Assembly: GCF_010499245.1 (NCBI RefSeq) | Contig: NZ_JAAGOW010000002.1 | Coordinates: forward strand, 806,001-870,000 | Length of the DNA: 64,000 bases | Source: Variovorax sp. WS11 | GTDB taxonomy: Bacteria; Pseudomonadota; Gammaproteobacteria; Burkholderiales; Burkholderiaceae_C | Reading direction: 5' to 3' | Shown: positions 16,128-25,598 of the stretch, piece by piece | Numbering within the stretch: the first letter of the stretch is position 1 | Layout of the letters: each line of letters opens with the position of its first letter | The notes under the pieces: model-generated | What the model saw: only the letters and a program-made list of their open reading frames with translations | Database searches by the model: none | What the model was told of the DNA's origin: nothing | Made by a program: the position numbers and the translations under genes

Positions 16128-17256
16128 TACCAACTCGCGTTCAATAGATTAGATATCATGTCATTCCACGAACTTCAAGGAGTCGTGGATGAAGACATTG
16201 ATCGTGGGTGATAGGCCGACTGTTGAGCGCCTGGCGGAGCGGCTCAAGCGAGCCGGCAGTCATGCGGAGTACCAGCGCATCCAGTGCGTGCTCATCCGTG
16301 CGACGCTGGGCAGTTCAGCCGCGCAGATCGCCGAGTTGCTGGGCTGGTCCACAGCGACGGTGCATGTCTTGCACTCGCGCTGGTCGAAGGAGGGAGATGC
16401 CATCTTCGAGCTGCGCGGGCGTGGCGGCAGGCATCACCAACACCTCAGCCCAGAGCAAGAGCAGCAACTTCTGGCGCCATTCGTCAAGCGTGCCGAGGCG
16501 GGCGGCATGCTGACGGTGGCGGAGATCCAGCAGGCCTACCAGGAACAACTGGGCAAGCAGGTGGCCCCCTCTACGGTCTACCGGCTTCTGGATCGCCACG
16601 GTTGGCGCAAGGTGGTGCCGCGCCCACGGCACCCCAAGGCAGACGTGGCGGCGCAGGCCGCCTTTAAAAAAACTGCGCCGCACGGTACGCCAAGAGGTCG
16701 AGCGCCAGGCTGAACGTGGGCGCCAAGTGCGCCTGATGTTCCAGGACGAAGGCCGATTCGGCTTGTTGGGCAGCCCTCGGCGCTGCTGGGCACCTCACGG
16801 CACACGCCCGGTGGTCGGTGCGCGACTGGAGCGCAAGTACATCTACGCCTTCAGCGCCGTCAGCCCGCACGACGGCGTGCTGGACAGCCTCGTGCTGCCC
16901 TGGGTCAGCGCCGAGACAATGTCGCTGTTCCTGAGCGAGGTCGCGCAGCGCCACGCCGCGGAATTCATCGTGATGGTCATGGATCAAGCAGGCTGGCACA
17001 TCGCCGGTGATCTCGCCGTGCCGCAGAACATGCGCGTGATCTTCCTGCCCCCGTACAGCCCGGAGCTGAACCCCGCCGAGCACTTGTGGGAGTCGCTGCG
17101 CGAGGACTGCTTCGCCAACCACGTCTTCGCCAATCTGGACGCCGTCGAGAGCACCCTGACCAACGGACTCGTCGCCCTCGAATCCAATCCTACGCGAACC
17201 CATTCAATGACCGGGTTCAAATGGATAACTTCTATATCTTTGAACGCGAGTTAGTA
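16128..17256 (+). mobile_element. IS630-family insertion sequence
   Basis: The element holds one transposase reading unit between imperfect terminal repeats. The left end reads TACCAACTCGCGTTCAA and the right end, on the complementary strand, TACTAACTCGCGTTCAA, with one mismatch in the inner 15 bp. TA dinucleotides flank both ends, as expected for IS630 elements, which duplicate TA. The transposase stop codon lies inside the right repeat. The left flank is the response-regulator gene and the right flank is a tadC remnant. Confidence 0.85.
16189..17254 (+). CDS. IS630 transposase in two overlapping frames (+1 shift at A7)
   Basis: The first frame (ATG at 16189 with AAGGAG upstream) carries the helix-turn-helix DNA-binding part: SSAAQIAELLGWSTATVHVL, then a second HTH with APSTVYRLLDRHGW. 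The second frame carries an intact DDE catalytic core: D in MFQDEGRFG, D in VMDQAGWH and E in PPYSPELNPAEHLWESLRE. They join at a run of seven A (16666-16672), where reading moves by +1 from AFKK into LRRTVRQEVE. Slippage on the A-run would yield about 354 residues. It is either programmed or transcriptional slippage, a disabling mutation, or a homopolymer sequencing error. Confidence 0.85.
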
Positions 17257-17261
17257 TAAGC

Positions 17262-17440
17262 CTGTCGACGAGGATCGTGCGGATGACCTGGATCGCCGCC
17301 GGGCCGAGGATGACCATGAGCATCGACGGGAAGATGCCCAGCGCCAACGGCGAGCATTCTGGCCGGCGCTTTGGCCGCCAGCATCTCCACACTGGCTTGC
17401 ACTTGCGACGCAAGTCATCCGAGACGTGCTGCCGAACAAG
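17262..17440 (-). pseudogene. tadC: Decayed 3' fragment of a second tadC gene
   Basis: The minus strand reads VSDDLRR, then QVQASVEMLAAKAPARML in another frame, then LGIFPSMLMVILGPAAIQ and VIRTIL. This matches the end of the intact TadC at 18242 (VFSDDLRHKRQVRAEELAAK ... LFIFPSILAVIIGPAVIQ ... VIRTMM). Two compensating frameshifts are needed, and the upstream three-quarters of the gene is missing. The match ends about five codons before the IS630 right end. It therefore looks like the residue of a tandem tadC copy or of an older tad locus, probably trimmed when the IS arrived. Confidence 0.8.
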
Positions 17441-17515
17441 TGCTCAAGGTGATCGCGACTGTCCATCCATCACACGCTGGAGCTAACCAGTCCTAACTCC
17501 GGGATCATGCGGCTC

Positions 17516-18130
17516 TCACGCAAGGAATGGAATAAACCTCTTTGACACTCGCGCCATGTACTCGCGGTACGCGGCAGACTGCATCAAGACCTTCTCCTCG
17601 TTGATCATCCGGATGAATTGAAAAATGTACAGCAGCGTCAGTATGGAAAGGTTCCAGATTGAGAAGACATTGAGCAGATAGCCAACATGGGTGACAAAGT
17701 ACCCAAGGTAAATGGGATGCCGCACCAATCGATAGGGGCCGTTTGTCACGACACCTCGAAGCGCTGGCAACAGGCCAAAGTTGCGTCCGAGGCAGATCTT
17801 CGCGGCGACTTGGAGGCCCATCCCGCTCAAAATGAGCGCCTCTGAAAGCCATCTGGGCACCAGCACAGTGCCACCTTCCAGTTGAATGAACAAGAAGTAG
17901 AACGTGGCGGCAAAGGTCGATGTCATTGCAGAGAGTGAATAGACACGGGTGTCCGTTCTTCTGCTGAAGATGATGAGTCCTAACGCTAACGTTTCGGCAA
18001 TGAGCAATGTCGTCAGGACAATATTTGGCGTCTGGAGCTGGGCCGATACGATGCGATATACAAATACAGAATAGCCCAGTGCCGCAGCAATCCGCAATAA
18101 CGTGTCCAGTACTATGTCTCGCTTGGTCAT
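17516..18130 (-). CDS. ICMT/PEMT-like membrane methyltransferase
   Basis: About 204 residues with several membrane helices and the C-terminal signature of isoprenylcysteine-carboxyl/phospholipid methyltransferases: VTNGPYRLVRHPIYLGYF, then NEEKVLMQSAAYREYMARV. These enzymes use S-adenosylmethionine; the bacterial acceptor is usually unknown. I place the start at the ATG at 18130; a GTG at 18172 with GGCGGGAG upstream is possible. It lies between intact tadC and the tadC remnant, on the same strand, and its G+C is visibly lower than the rest of the window, which suggests later acquisition. A link to pilus function is not shown. Confidence 0.75.
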   Translation of the reverse strand: MTKRDIVLDTLLRIAAALGYSVFVYRIVSAQLQTPNIVLTTLLIAETLALGLIIFSRRTDTRVYSLSAMTSTFAATFYFLFIQLEGGTVLVPRWLSEALILSGMGLQVAAKICLGRNFGLLPALRGVVTNGPYRLVRHPIYLGYFVTHVGYLLNVFSIWNLSILTLLYIFQFIRMINEEKVLMQSAAYREYMARVSKRFIPFLA

Positions 18131-18241
18131 GGTGTCAGCTTTCCCAGCTTCAGAGAATTCAACAATGATCACGACGCTCCCGCCTGGGTCGAAGTGAAGT
18201 GATGCATCTAGCAGTCATCTGCTCTGCAATGGCCGATTGCT

Positions 18242-19150
18242 TCAGTTCGTACCTGTCATCATTGGCATCATTGTCCTGATGACTTGGATCACCGCCGGGC
18301 CGATGATCACCGCAAGGATAGACGGAAAAATAAACAGGACGAGTGGAAAGAGCATCTTGGTCGGGATCTTCGCCGCCAACTCTTCGGCGCGTACTTGGCG
18401 CTTGTGCCGCAAGTCGTCGGAAAACACCCGCAGCGAGTCACCAATGCTGGTACCGAACCGGTCTGCTTGTGACAGCATCGTGGCAAACGTCGCAATCTCT
18501 TCGACACCAGTGCGCAGCGCGAGATTGCGCAGCGACTTGTCCCGTTCGCTTCCCGCTCGCATCTCCAGGTTTGTCCAGTGCAACTCCTGAGCCAGCGCTT
18601 CACTCTTGATGCGAATTTCCTCCGTCACTTTCGTGAGTGCTGCGTCAAGACCCAACCCCGCCTCGACGCAGACCAGCATCAGGTCTGCAGCGTCCGGAAA
18701 GTTCTCGAAGATCTCGCGCCTGCGGGCCTTCGAGCGCAAGCGGAGGTAAGCGTTGGGCAGATAGCACGCAATGAGCGCGGCCATCATGGGCCAGAAGACC
18801 AAATTCATTCCCTCGGCCTGCCTGGTCGCGCGAACGACGATGAACGCAACGCCCGCAAAAAGCACCGGCAACAAGCTCTTCAACCCAAAAAAAATCAGGC
18901 TCGCATCGCGGTGCCGGATTCCGGCATTGAGGAACTTGAGCCGCAGCGGGCTCGCTTCTTCTTCGCCCGTCGGCGAGGAAAGCTGCGCGAACGGCCCGAC
19001 GAGCTTCACGACTGTCTCGGTCCATGAAGTGTCGAGCGCAGGGGCCAGCGCCTGCAGCCGCCGCTCGGCCTCCGAGGGCATCCACCACAAGTACAAGCCT
19101 GCAAGGCCGAGTGTGACGGCCAGGAAGACCAGCGCAGACATGATCATCAT
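18242..19150 (-). CDS. tadC: TadC, inner-membrane platform protein of the Flp pilus
   Basis: A 302-residue GspF/TadC-domain protein. The N-terminal helix is MSALVFLAVTLGLAGLYLWW; the T2SSF domain runs from about residue 120 to 290 (FENFPDAADLMLVCVEAGLG ... MLSQADRFGTSIGDSLRVFS); the final helix reads LFIFPSILAVIIGPAVIQ. Together with TadB it forms the membrane platform turned by the TadA ATPase. It is 9 bp downstream of tadB. It is the last intact tad gene here; the tadD that often follows is absent. Confidence 0.92.
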   Translation of the reverse strand: MMIMSALVFLAVTLGLAGLYLWWMPSEAERRLQALAPALDTSWTETVVKLVGPFAQLSSPTGEEEASPLRLKFLNAGIRHRDASLIFFGLKSLLPVLFAGVAFIVVRATRQAEGMNLVFWPMMAALIACYLPNAYLRLRSKARRREIFENFPDAADLMLVCVEAGLGLDAALTKVTEEIRIKSEALAQELHWTNLEMRAGSERDKSLRNLALRTGVEEIATFATMLSQADRFGTSIGDSLRVFSDDLRHKRQVRAEELAAKIPTKMLFPLVLFIFPSILAVIIGPAVIQVIRTMMPMMTGTN

Positions 19151-19159
19151 GAGACGCTC

Positions 19160-20152
19160 CTAGACTCGAATGCGAACAATGTGCCGGAGGATGAGCGCGC
19201 CGATCGCCATCATCACAAGCATGTACTTGATAATCGTGATGCCGATCGGGTCCGTCCACAGGCTGGACATGAACTTTGGATTGAGCAGATTCAGCCCACC
19301 GGCGAGCGCGAACGGCAGCAGCCCGATGATCCAACCAGAGAGCCGTCCATCGGCCGAGAGCACGCGTACCTTGGCGTGCAACTTGAGGCGCTCTCGAATG
19401 AGACGGCTCAGATTGCCGAGTACCTCGGTCAAGTTGCCACCTGAATCGCGTTGAATCAGTACCGCAACAACAAAGTAGCGCAGATCCGTGATGGGAATGC
19501 GTTCGCTCAGGTTCGCCAAGGCCTGCGTCAGAGAAACACCGAAATTGACTTCGTCGTGCACGGTGCGAAACTCCGCCGCGATCGGATCGACCATTTCTTC
19601 GCCGATCATTTGCAGGCCCGAAGAGAAGGCATGCCCGGAGCGCAGCGCGCGTGTCAGCAGGTCAAGCGCATCCGGCAACTGCACCTCGAGGCGCCGCAAG
19701 CGGCGTGAGCGGCAGTGGCTTACATACGCAAGGGGTATCAAGGCAAACGCCACACCCGCCACCAGTCCGAACGCTTCAGGCTGATGCACCACTTTCACGA
19801 CAACTGCAAACCCGATCACGCTCAGCGAGGCACAGCCGAGGAGCAGCTTTGAGACTGTCCACTCGAGGCCTGACTGCAGGATCAACCGGTCCAGCTCCCG
19901 CGCGCGGGGCACCCGCAGCAGCCAGCGCTGCAGCGCCGGCACCTCGCTGAGCATGCGCTCCTTGAGGAGCTTCGCCTGCTGCGTCGTGTCGCGCGAACCC
20001 GACAGGGCCCGTAGGCGCTTTTCGAGCTGCCGGGCCTCAGGGCCCTTATAAGACTTCCACATCAGATACAGGCCTTCGAGCAGCAGCAGCACCGCGACGA
20101 AGACCAGCACAGCGATCATGATGAACGAATTGCCTGTGATGGACTGTTGCAT
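19160..20152 (-). CDS. tadB: TadB, inner-membrane platform protein of the Flp pilus
   Basis: 330 residues. An N-terminal membrane helix (IAVLVFVAVLLLLEGLYLMW) precedes a cytoplasmic region and a T2SSF domain (LPDALDLLTRALRSGHAFSS ... LIQRDSGGNLTEVLGNLSRL), with two further helices at the end. It pairs with TadC. It lies 9 bp after tadA and 9 bp before tadC, so translation is probably coupled through the operon. Confidence 0.92.
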   Translation of the reverse strand: MQQSITGNSFIMIAVLVFVAVLLLLEGLYLMWKSYKGPEARQLEKRLRALSGSRDTTQQAKLLKERMLSEVPALQRWLLRVPRARELDRLILQSGLEWTVSKLLLGCASLSVIGFAVVVKVVHQPEAFGLVAGVAFALIPLAYVSHCRSRRLRRLEVQLPDALDLLTRALRSGHAFSSGLQMIGEEMVDPIAAEFRTVHDEVNFGVSLTQALANLSERIPITDLRYFVVAVLIQRDSGGNLTEVLGNLSRLIRERLKLHAKVRVLSADGRLSGWIIGLLPFALAGGLNLLNPKFMSSLWTDPIGITIIKYMLVMMAIGALILRHIVRIRV

Positions 20153-20161
20153 GGCCTGGCC

Positions 20162-21532
<1,371 letters not shown>

Positions 21533-21547
21533 GGTGTGCTTTCGAGG

Positions 21548-22699
21548 TCAGGCCCGGCCGAACAGCCGGTGGAAGAAGCTGGGGCTCTCCTCGTCCCGAG
21601 GCGCCAGTGCCGACGCCATCTCGGCGAGGCTTTTCACGATTGGGTTCGCGCGGGATATCTGCGCGAGTGGAGCGCCGCGATTGATCGCGGCGGCGACCTC
21701 CTTCGGTGAGTCCGGAATCGTGCGCTGCGCGATGCCGCCGAGCGACCGCCGCACCTCTTTCGAGCCGATCTCGCTGCTCTTCTCGAAGCGATTGACGATC
21801 AATTCGATCTTGTCCGGCGCGTAGCCGAGGGACTTGAAGACACCGAGCAGCTTGGCCGCATTTCGCAGGTCCGGCAGGCCGGCCTGCAGCACCGGGTAGA
21901 TGCGGTGTGCGCGGTCGAGCGCGCGGATCGACAGCGTGTCGAGCGTCCGCGCCATGTCGAGCAGCACGAAGTCGTACTGCAGAACGGCGAGGTTCAGGAT
22001 CGCATCGATGTGCTCCGGCTTCACTTCCATGGCATTCGACGGATCCTCGGGTGCCGCAAGCAGGCGGAAGTTGGGTGTGATTGCGACGGCGCTGGCTGCG
22101 AGGAACGAGGCATCGAGGCGGCCGATGTCGCGTGCGACGTCCGCGAGTGTGGAGTTCGGCTTCTCGTCACTCACGAAGGCCAGCGCATCGCCGAACTGCA
22201 AGTTCAGGTCGATAAGCAGCACCGAGCTGTGCTCGCTCAGCTGAAAGGCCAGGTTGGTCGCCAGGAAAGTCGCGCCGCTGCCGCCCTTGCACGGCACGAG
22301 GGCGAGAACTTTGCCGGTCGACTGCCCCTGCGCACCCGCGAGCTTGGCAGCCACGCGATCGATCGCGGCTTCGAGAGCGCTTGCTGTCGCAGGCGACGGG
22401 AGCACCTCACGCACACCCGCGCGCATCGAATTGAGCAGGAACTCGGGCGTGTGGCTCGCACAAAGCAGCACGACCGCGGTACGCGGGTGGTGCGTCGTGA
22501 CGTGCTCGACCATCGTCAGTTCATTCGGATCGCAGCACATGCCGTCGACCAGCAAAAGGTCGGGCTGCTCCTGCTCCGCGACGGTCCGCATCCGGCTCTT
22601 GCCGCCGTCGAACAGCAACACGGTGTGCGCGCGGGCCCGGAGCACGCGGTCCATCTCGTCTAGATGGGTCCGATTGGGCGAGATGATGGCAATTTTCAT
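21548..22699 (-). CDS. tadZ: TadZ/CpaE, pilus localisation ATPase
   Basis: 383 residues from the ATG at 22699 (MKIAIISPNRTH). An atypical receiver-like domain occupies about residues 1-125, followed by a MinD/ParA-type ATPase whose P-loop reads CKGGSGATFLATNLA. It lacks the usual second lysine, as is common in CpaE/TadZ. TadZ proteins place the pilus machine at a pole. The C-terminal ESPSFFHRLFGRA is a typical short tail. It precedes tadA by 15 bp. Confidence 0.88.
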   Translation of the reverse strand: MKIAIISPNRTHLDEMDRVLRARAHTVLLFDGGKSRMRTVAEQEQPDLLLVDGMCCDPNELTMVEHVTTHHPRTAVVLLCASHTPEFLLNSMRAGVREVLPSPATASALEAAIDRVAAKLAGAQGQSTGKVLALVPCKGGSGATFLATNLAFQLSEHSSVLLIDLNLQFGDALAFVSDEKPNSTLADVARDIGRLDASFLAASAVAITPNFRLLAAPEDPSNAMEVKPEHIDAILNLAVLQYDFVLLDMARTLDTLSIRALDRAHRIYPVLQAGLPDLRNAAKLLGVFKSLGYAPDKIELIVNRFEKSSEIGSKEVRRSLGGIAQRTIPDSPKEVAAAINRGAPLAQISRANPIVKSLAEMASALAPRDEESPSFFHRLFGRA

Positions 22700-22715
22700 G
22701 TTGATCTTTGTTGAT

Positions 22716-23174
22716 TCAGGAGCAGACGGCCGCACTGCCTGGATCCTGGCCCATGATCTCGCGCGGCAAATAGGTGGAGAAGCCTGGCATCGGGATCGGT
22801 GCCCTCGCAGCCGCAGCTCCGGCGATCGGCGACACCCATTGATAGTCGAGGTTCACGATGCGGACGTTCACCGCGCTGCAGCTTGCGGAGGTGCAAGCGG
22901 CACTGACATTGCCGGCGGCGTCGTACCAGTCGACAACGACATTGGCGGCCGTCAATTGCGGAAGGAAGGTCTGCATTTTTGAAAGCACCACGCCCGCGCC
23001 GCGGTCGCAAACCACGGCAACTCGCGCGCCCCAGCGGGTGGCTTCATTGGCGGCGTTCCATGTCCAGAGCATGCGGGAGAAGTCGATGATTCCAAGCACG
23101 AAGGTCAGGTAGATCAAGAGGACCAGCGCAAACTCAACGATCGTGGCGCCCTCTTGCTTTTTGCGTGTCTTCAT
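22716..23174 (-). CDS. tadE: TadE-like minor pseudopilin
   Basis: 152 residues. The N-terminal basic stretch and hydrophobic segment (MKTRKKQEGATIVEFALVLL) carry the TadE-type prepilin site, with the glutamate at +5 after glycine. The rest is periplasmic and has four cysteines. The ATG at 23174 overlaps the stop of the preceding pseudopilin gene (ATGA). CpaA should cleave it. The longer frame upstream is a shadow of that neighbour. Confidence 0.85.
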   Translation of the reverse strand: MKTRKKQEGATIVEFALVLLIYLTFVLGIIDFSRMLWTWNAANEATRWGARVAVVCDRGAGVVLSKMQTFLPQLTAANVVVDWYDAAGNVSAACTSASCSAVNVRIVNLDYQWVSPIAGAAAARAPIPMPGFSTYLPREIMGQDPGSAAVCS

Positions 23175-23623
23175 AGCGGTGCCCGCATCGTGGCGGTGAT
23201 GTCGGCAAAGTTGATTTCTCCAATGGTCAAGCCGAACGCGCTCACGACCAGTGGCACGAACTTGTAGCAAGGCGGCGCCGAAGTGCCACAACCCGCAATG
23301 CGAACGGTGACGGTGTTGATCACGGGACTGGCGCCGGCCAATTGCCAGACGGGATCCTTCACCTGGTTCAGAGCGAGCCCGAAGGCGAGCGGGCTGCCGG
23401 TGTTCGTAAGGCTGCCGTAGACCACGAGATTCTTGGATTGGGCGATGCCGCTGCCCGGGTTCTGGACCGACAGATAGCGAGCGGCATCGCGCGCACCCTT
23501 GACCAGGGTGTTGTACTGGTACAGCGCGCGGCCAAATTCGGTCACGATGAAGGTCAGGATTAGCAGCAGGGGCAGCACGAGTGCGAACTCGATCAGTGCC
23601 ACGCCTTTTTGTGCATTCTTCAT
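23171..23623 (-). CDS. Second TadE/TadF-like minor pseudopilin
   Basis: 150 residues starting MKNAQKGVALIEFALVLPLL, again with a glycine-glutamate prepilin site before one membrane helix. The remainder is periplasmic with a CGTSAPPC cysteine pair. It follows the tadG-like gene and overlaps tadE by 4 bp. Two pseudopilins side by side (TadE and TadF) are usual in tad loci; I cannot say which of the two is the true TadF equivalent. Confidence 0.82.
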   Translation of the reverse strand: MKNAQKGVALIEFALVLPLLLILTFIVTEFGRALYQYNTLVKGARDAARYLSVQNPGSGIAQSKNLVVYGSLTNTGSPLAFGLALNQVKDPVWQLAGASPVINTVTVRIAGCGTSAPPCYKFVPLVVSAFGLTIGEINFADITATMRAPL

Positions 23624-23636
23624 TTCGTGTCCACTC

Positions 23637-24908
23637 CTACTGCACCAGGACCGGCACCAGAGGACCGCTGGCGCCACCCGCCAGTCCGCCACTGGTGCAT
23701 GGGCTGCCGGGACTGCCGGCATTGCCGACGTATTCGAGGTAGACGGTGGTCTGAACACTGTCAATCGGGTGCAGCATCAACACGCACGCCCAGCCGTCAA
23801 TCGGCCCCGACGAAGCCTCCATGACGGGCGCCATGACCAATCGGCGACTGCCACCGTAGGTGGCCAGGGCCCTCGGCCCCGCCGAGTAGGTTCCCATGTC
23901 GCCGTCCTTGTAGCCGCCCTTGATGTTTAGGCCCGTGATGGCGTCGCCGGCATTCACCGTGTCTACGGTGTTTCCGTACGAACGATGGGTGGCGCGCTTG
24001 GCGAGGAAATCGGATGCCGCACCTGATCGGCTCGGCCAATTCGTGGCCGTGTATGAATAGCCCGTCAGATCCGGCGCCGCGTCTGTGATCTTCGGGCTGC
24101 CGGCGCCATTCTTGTAGAGGCCGAAGCGGGAATTCCACTCGAGTGCCGCGGAGAATTTCGCACCTGTGGTGCTGAGGCCGGCGTCCGTCCTGATGCAAGA
24201 GCCGTTACCCAGAAGTTGGTCCTTGATCGCCTGGGCACTGGAACTGACGCCCGGATTGAGATTGACCCATCCGAAATGACCTGGTTCGACAGTCGCGCTG
24301 TTGCTCTTTTCGTCGTAGAGGGTGGAGATCCACTCGCCCGGCGTGAGGCCGAAGTTTGTCTTGTCGCTGGCGTCCCTTGGCCTGAGCCGAACTGGAATGG
24401 CGCAGGCACTCTGGGCTGAACTTCGTGTAGCGACGCCGACGGCGAAGGCACCCCGGGTCGCTCCGTAGGTCGAGTCTCCACTGAACGCGGTCAGTGCCCC
24501 CAACAACCAGGGCTCGACACCGGCTCGGGTATGGGTGCATTTGGCGTACTTGGCATTGGCGATGGGTGCAAACGTCTTGCTGTACGTTCCGTTCAGGGAA
24601 TCGCTGAACGTCACTTCCGCGTCTGCCACCGCAGCGGTCTCGCCTTGGAAGTTGATCTTGTTGAGATTGCCTGCGACCAAGCCCGCGTTGGTCGCGCGCG
24701 TCAGTGCGTCCGATGCGCCGTCGAGTTCCTGTACCGCGGCCAGTGCGCAACTGTCAATCGAGGTCTGCAGTTCGGTCTTCAGGATGAAAAGACGGCCGAA
24801 GTCCAGAGCAAGTCCCATGAACCCGAGCAAGAAGAGAAGCAGGAGTGCCGTGGTGATGATCACCGCGCCACCTTGGCGGGATCTCATCGGAATGCGCGTG
24901 GACAACAT
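23637..24908 (-). CDS. tadG: TadG-like pilus-associated protein
   Basis: 423 residues. The N-terminus has the TadG signature MRSRQGGAVIITTALLLLFL, a membrane anchor, then LALDFGRLFILKTELQTSID. The long exported part has cysteines (CTHTRAG, CAIPVRLRP) but no VWA metal site that I can recognise. TadG-like proteins are thought to support pilus attachment at the envelope. The ATG at 24908 has AAGGA upstream. It lies between flp and the pseudopilin genes. Confidence 0.82.
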   Translation of the reverse strand: MLSTRIPMRSRQGGAVIITTALLLLFLLGFMGLALDFGRLFILKTELQTSIDSCALAAVQELDGASDALTRATNAGLVAGNLNKINFQGETAAVADAEVTFSDSLNGTYSKTFAPIANAKYAKCTHTRAGVEPWLLGALTAFSGDSTYGATRGAFAVGVATRSSAQSACAIPVRLRPRDASDKTNFGLTPGEWISTLYDEKSNSATVEPGHFGWVNLNPGVSSSAQAIKDQLLGNGSCIRTDAGLSTTGAKFSAALEWNSRFGLYKNGAGSPKITDAAPDLTGYSYTATNWPSRSGAASDFLAKRATHRSYGNTVDTVNAGDAITGLNIKGGYKDGDMGTYSAGPRALATYGGSRRLVMAPVMEASSGPIDGWACVLMLHPIDSVQTTVYLEYVGNAGSPGSPCTSGGLAGGASGPLVPVLVQ

Positions 24909-24980
24909 GGCCGTATCCTTCGATGCAAAGTGAAGGCGACGTCGATTGCTATGGGGTGGTCGACATCGCCCTCTGTTACT

Positions 24981-25193
24981 TCAGCCGCCTGCCGGGGGGC
25001 ATGTTCCGGTAGTGAGGCAAGTGCCGACGTTAGCAAGCCATGTGGTGAAAGCGCCTCCGTTTGCAAGGAGGCCGGTTTGAACCAGCAGAATGAGGCCGAG
25101 CGAAACTACCGCGACGATGAGCGCGTATTCGATGATTTGTGCGCCGTCTTCTTCAATCGCCAAACCGCGGAAAAAATTGCCAATGGATTTCAT
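24981..25193 (-). CDS. flp: Flp major pilin
   Basis: A 70-residue prepilin. The processing site is G17/A18, with E22 and Y23 at +5 and +6 (DGAQIIEYALIVAVV), the Flp hallmark that CpaA/TadV recognises. A single hydrophobic helix forms the pilus core, and a short tail holds a disulfide-prone pair (GTCLTTGTC). AGGTGA precedes the start. The 114-bp gap upstream, A+T-rich, may carry its own promoter, which would allow higher pilin expression than the rest of the operon. Confidence 0.93.
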   Translation of the reverse strand: MKSIGNFFRGLAIEEDGAQIIEYALIVAVVSLGLILLVQTGLLANGGAFTTWLANVGTCLTTGTCPPAGG

Positions 25194-25307
25194 ACATTCA
25201 CCTATAAAAACAGTTAATCAAATGGTAATAGAAGGTTGTTTCCGACTTCTGTCCTCGATAATCAGACTCCTTTCGGTAGATGTTTGATGAATCAACGAAC
25301 TCGGTGG

Positions 25308-25586
25308 CTAGCGGCCTCCGCCGATGGCACCGCCAATGTTGATAACGTTCACCGCGGGCGGCGGCTCCTTGAAGCTGTCCTGGTAGCGGATGACCGTCTG
25401 GCGGCCGGCCCGCCCGTCCATCCCGACCGCCATGTCGGAGTTCTTCTTCCCGGCATCCGGATCGATGGTCATCTTTCGCTTCGCATCGCGCACCGAGTCG
25501 CCGAAGCGCGCGTCGTAGTTCGGGGTCGTGGTCTGGCAACCAGCCGTCAGCACGACAAGCAGAATGGCGAGGGCCTGCGTCTTCAT
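25308..25586 (-). CDS. Small Tad-locus lipoprotein
   Basis: 92 residues from the ATG at 25586, with AAGGAG correctly spaced. A signal peptide ends in the lipobox LTAGC, so the mature protein begins at a lipidated cysteine (CQTTTPNYDARFGDSVRDA). The tail is glycine-rich (NIGGAIGGGR). It follows the secretin gene by 3 bp. Its position fits an outer-membrane helper (pilotin-like) for the secretin, but that is inference. Confidence 0.75.
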   Translation of the reverse strand: MKTQALAILLVVLTAGCQTTTPNYDARFGDSVRDAKRKMTIDPDAGKKNSDMAVGMDGRAGRQTVIRYQDSFKEPPPAVNVINIGGAIGGGR

Positions 25587-25598
25587 GATTTGCACTCC

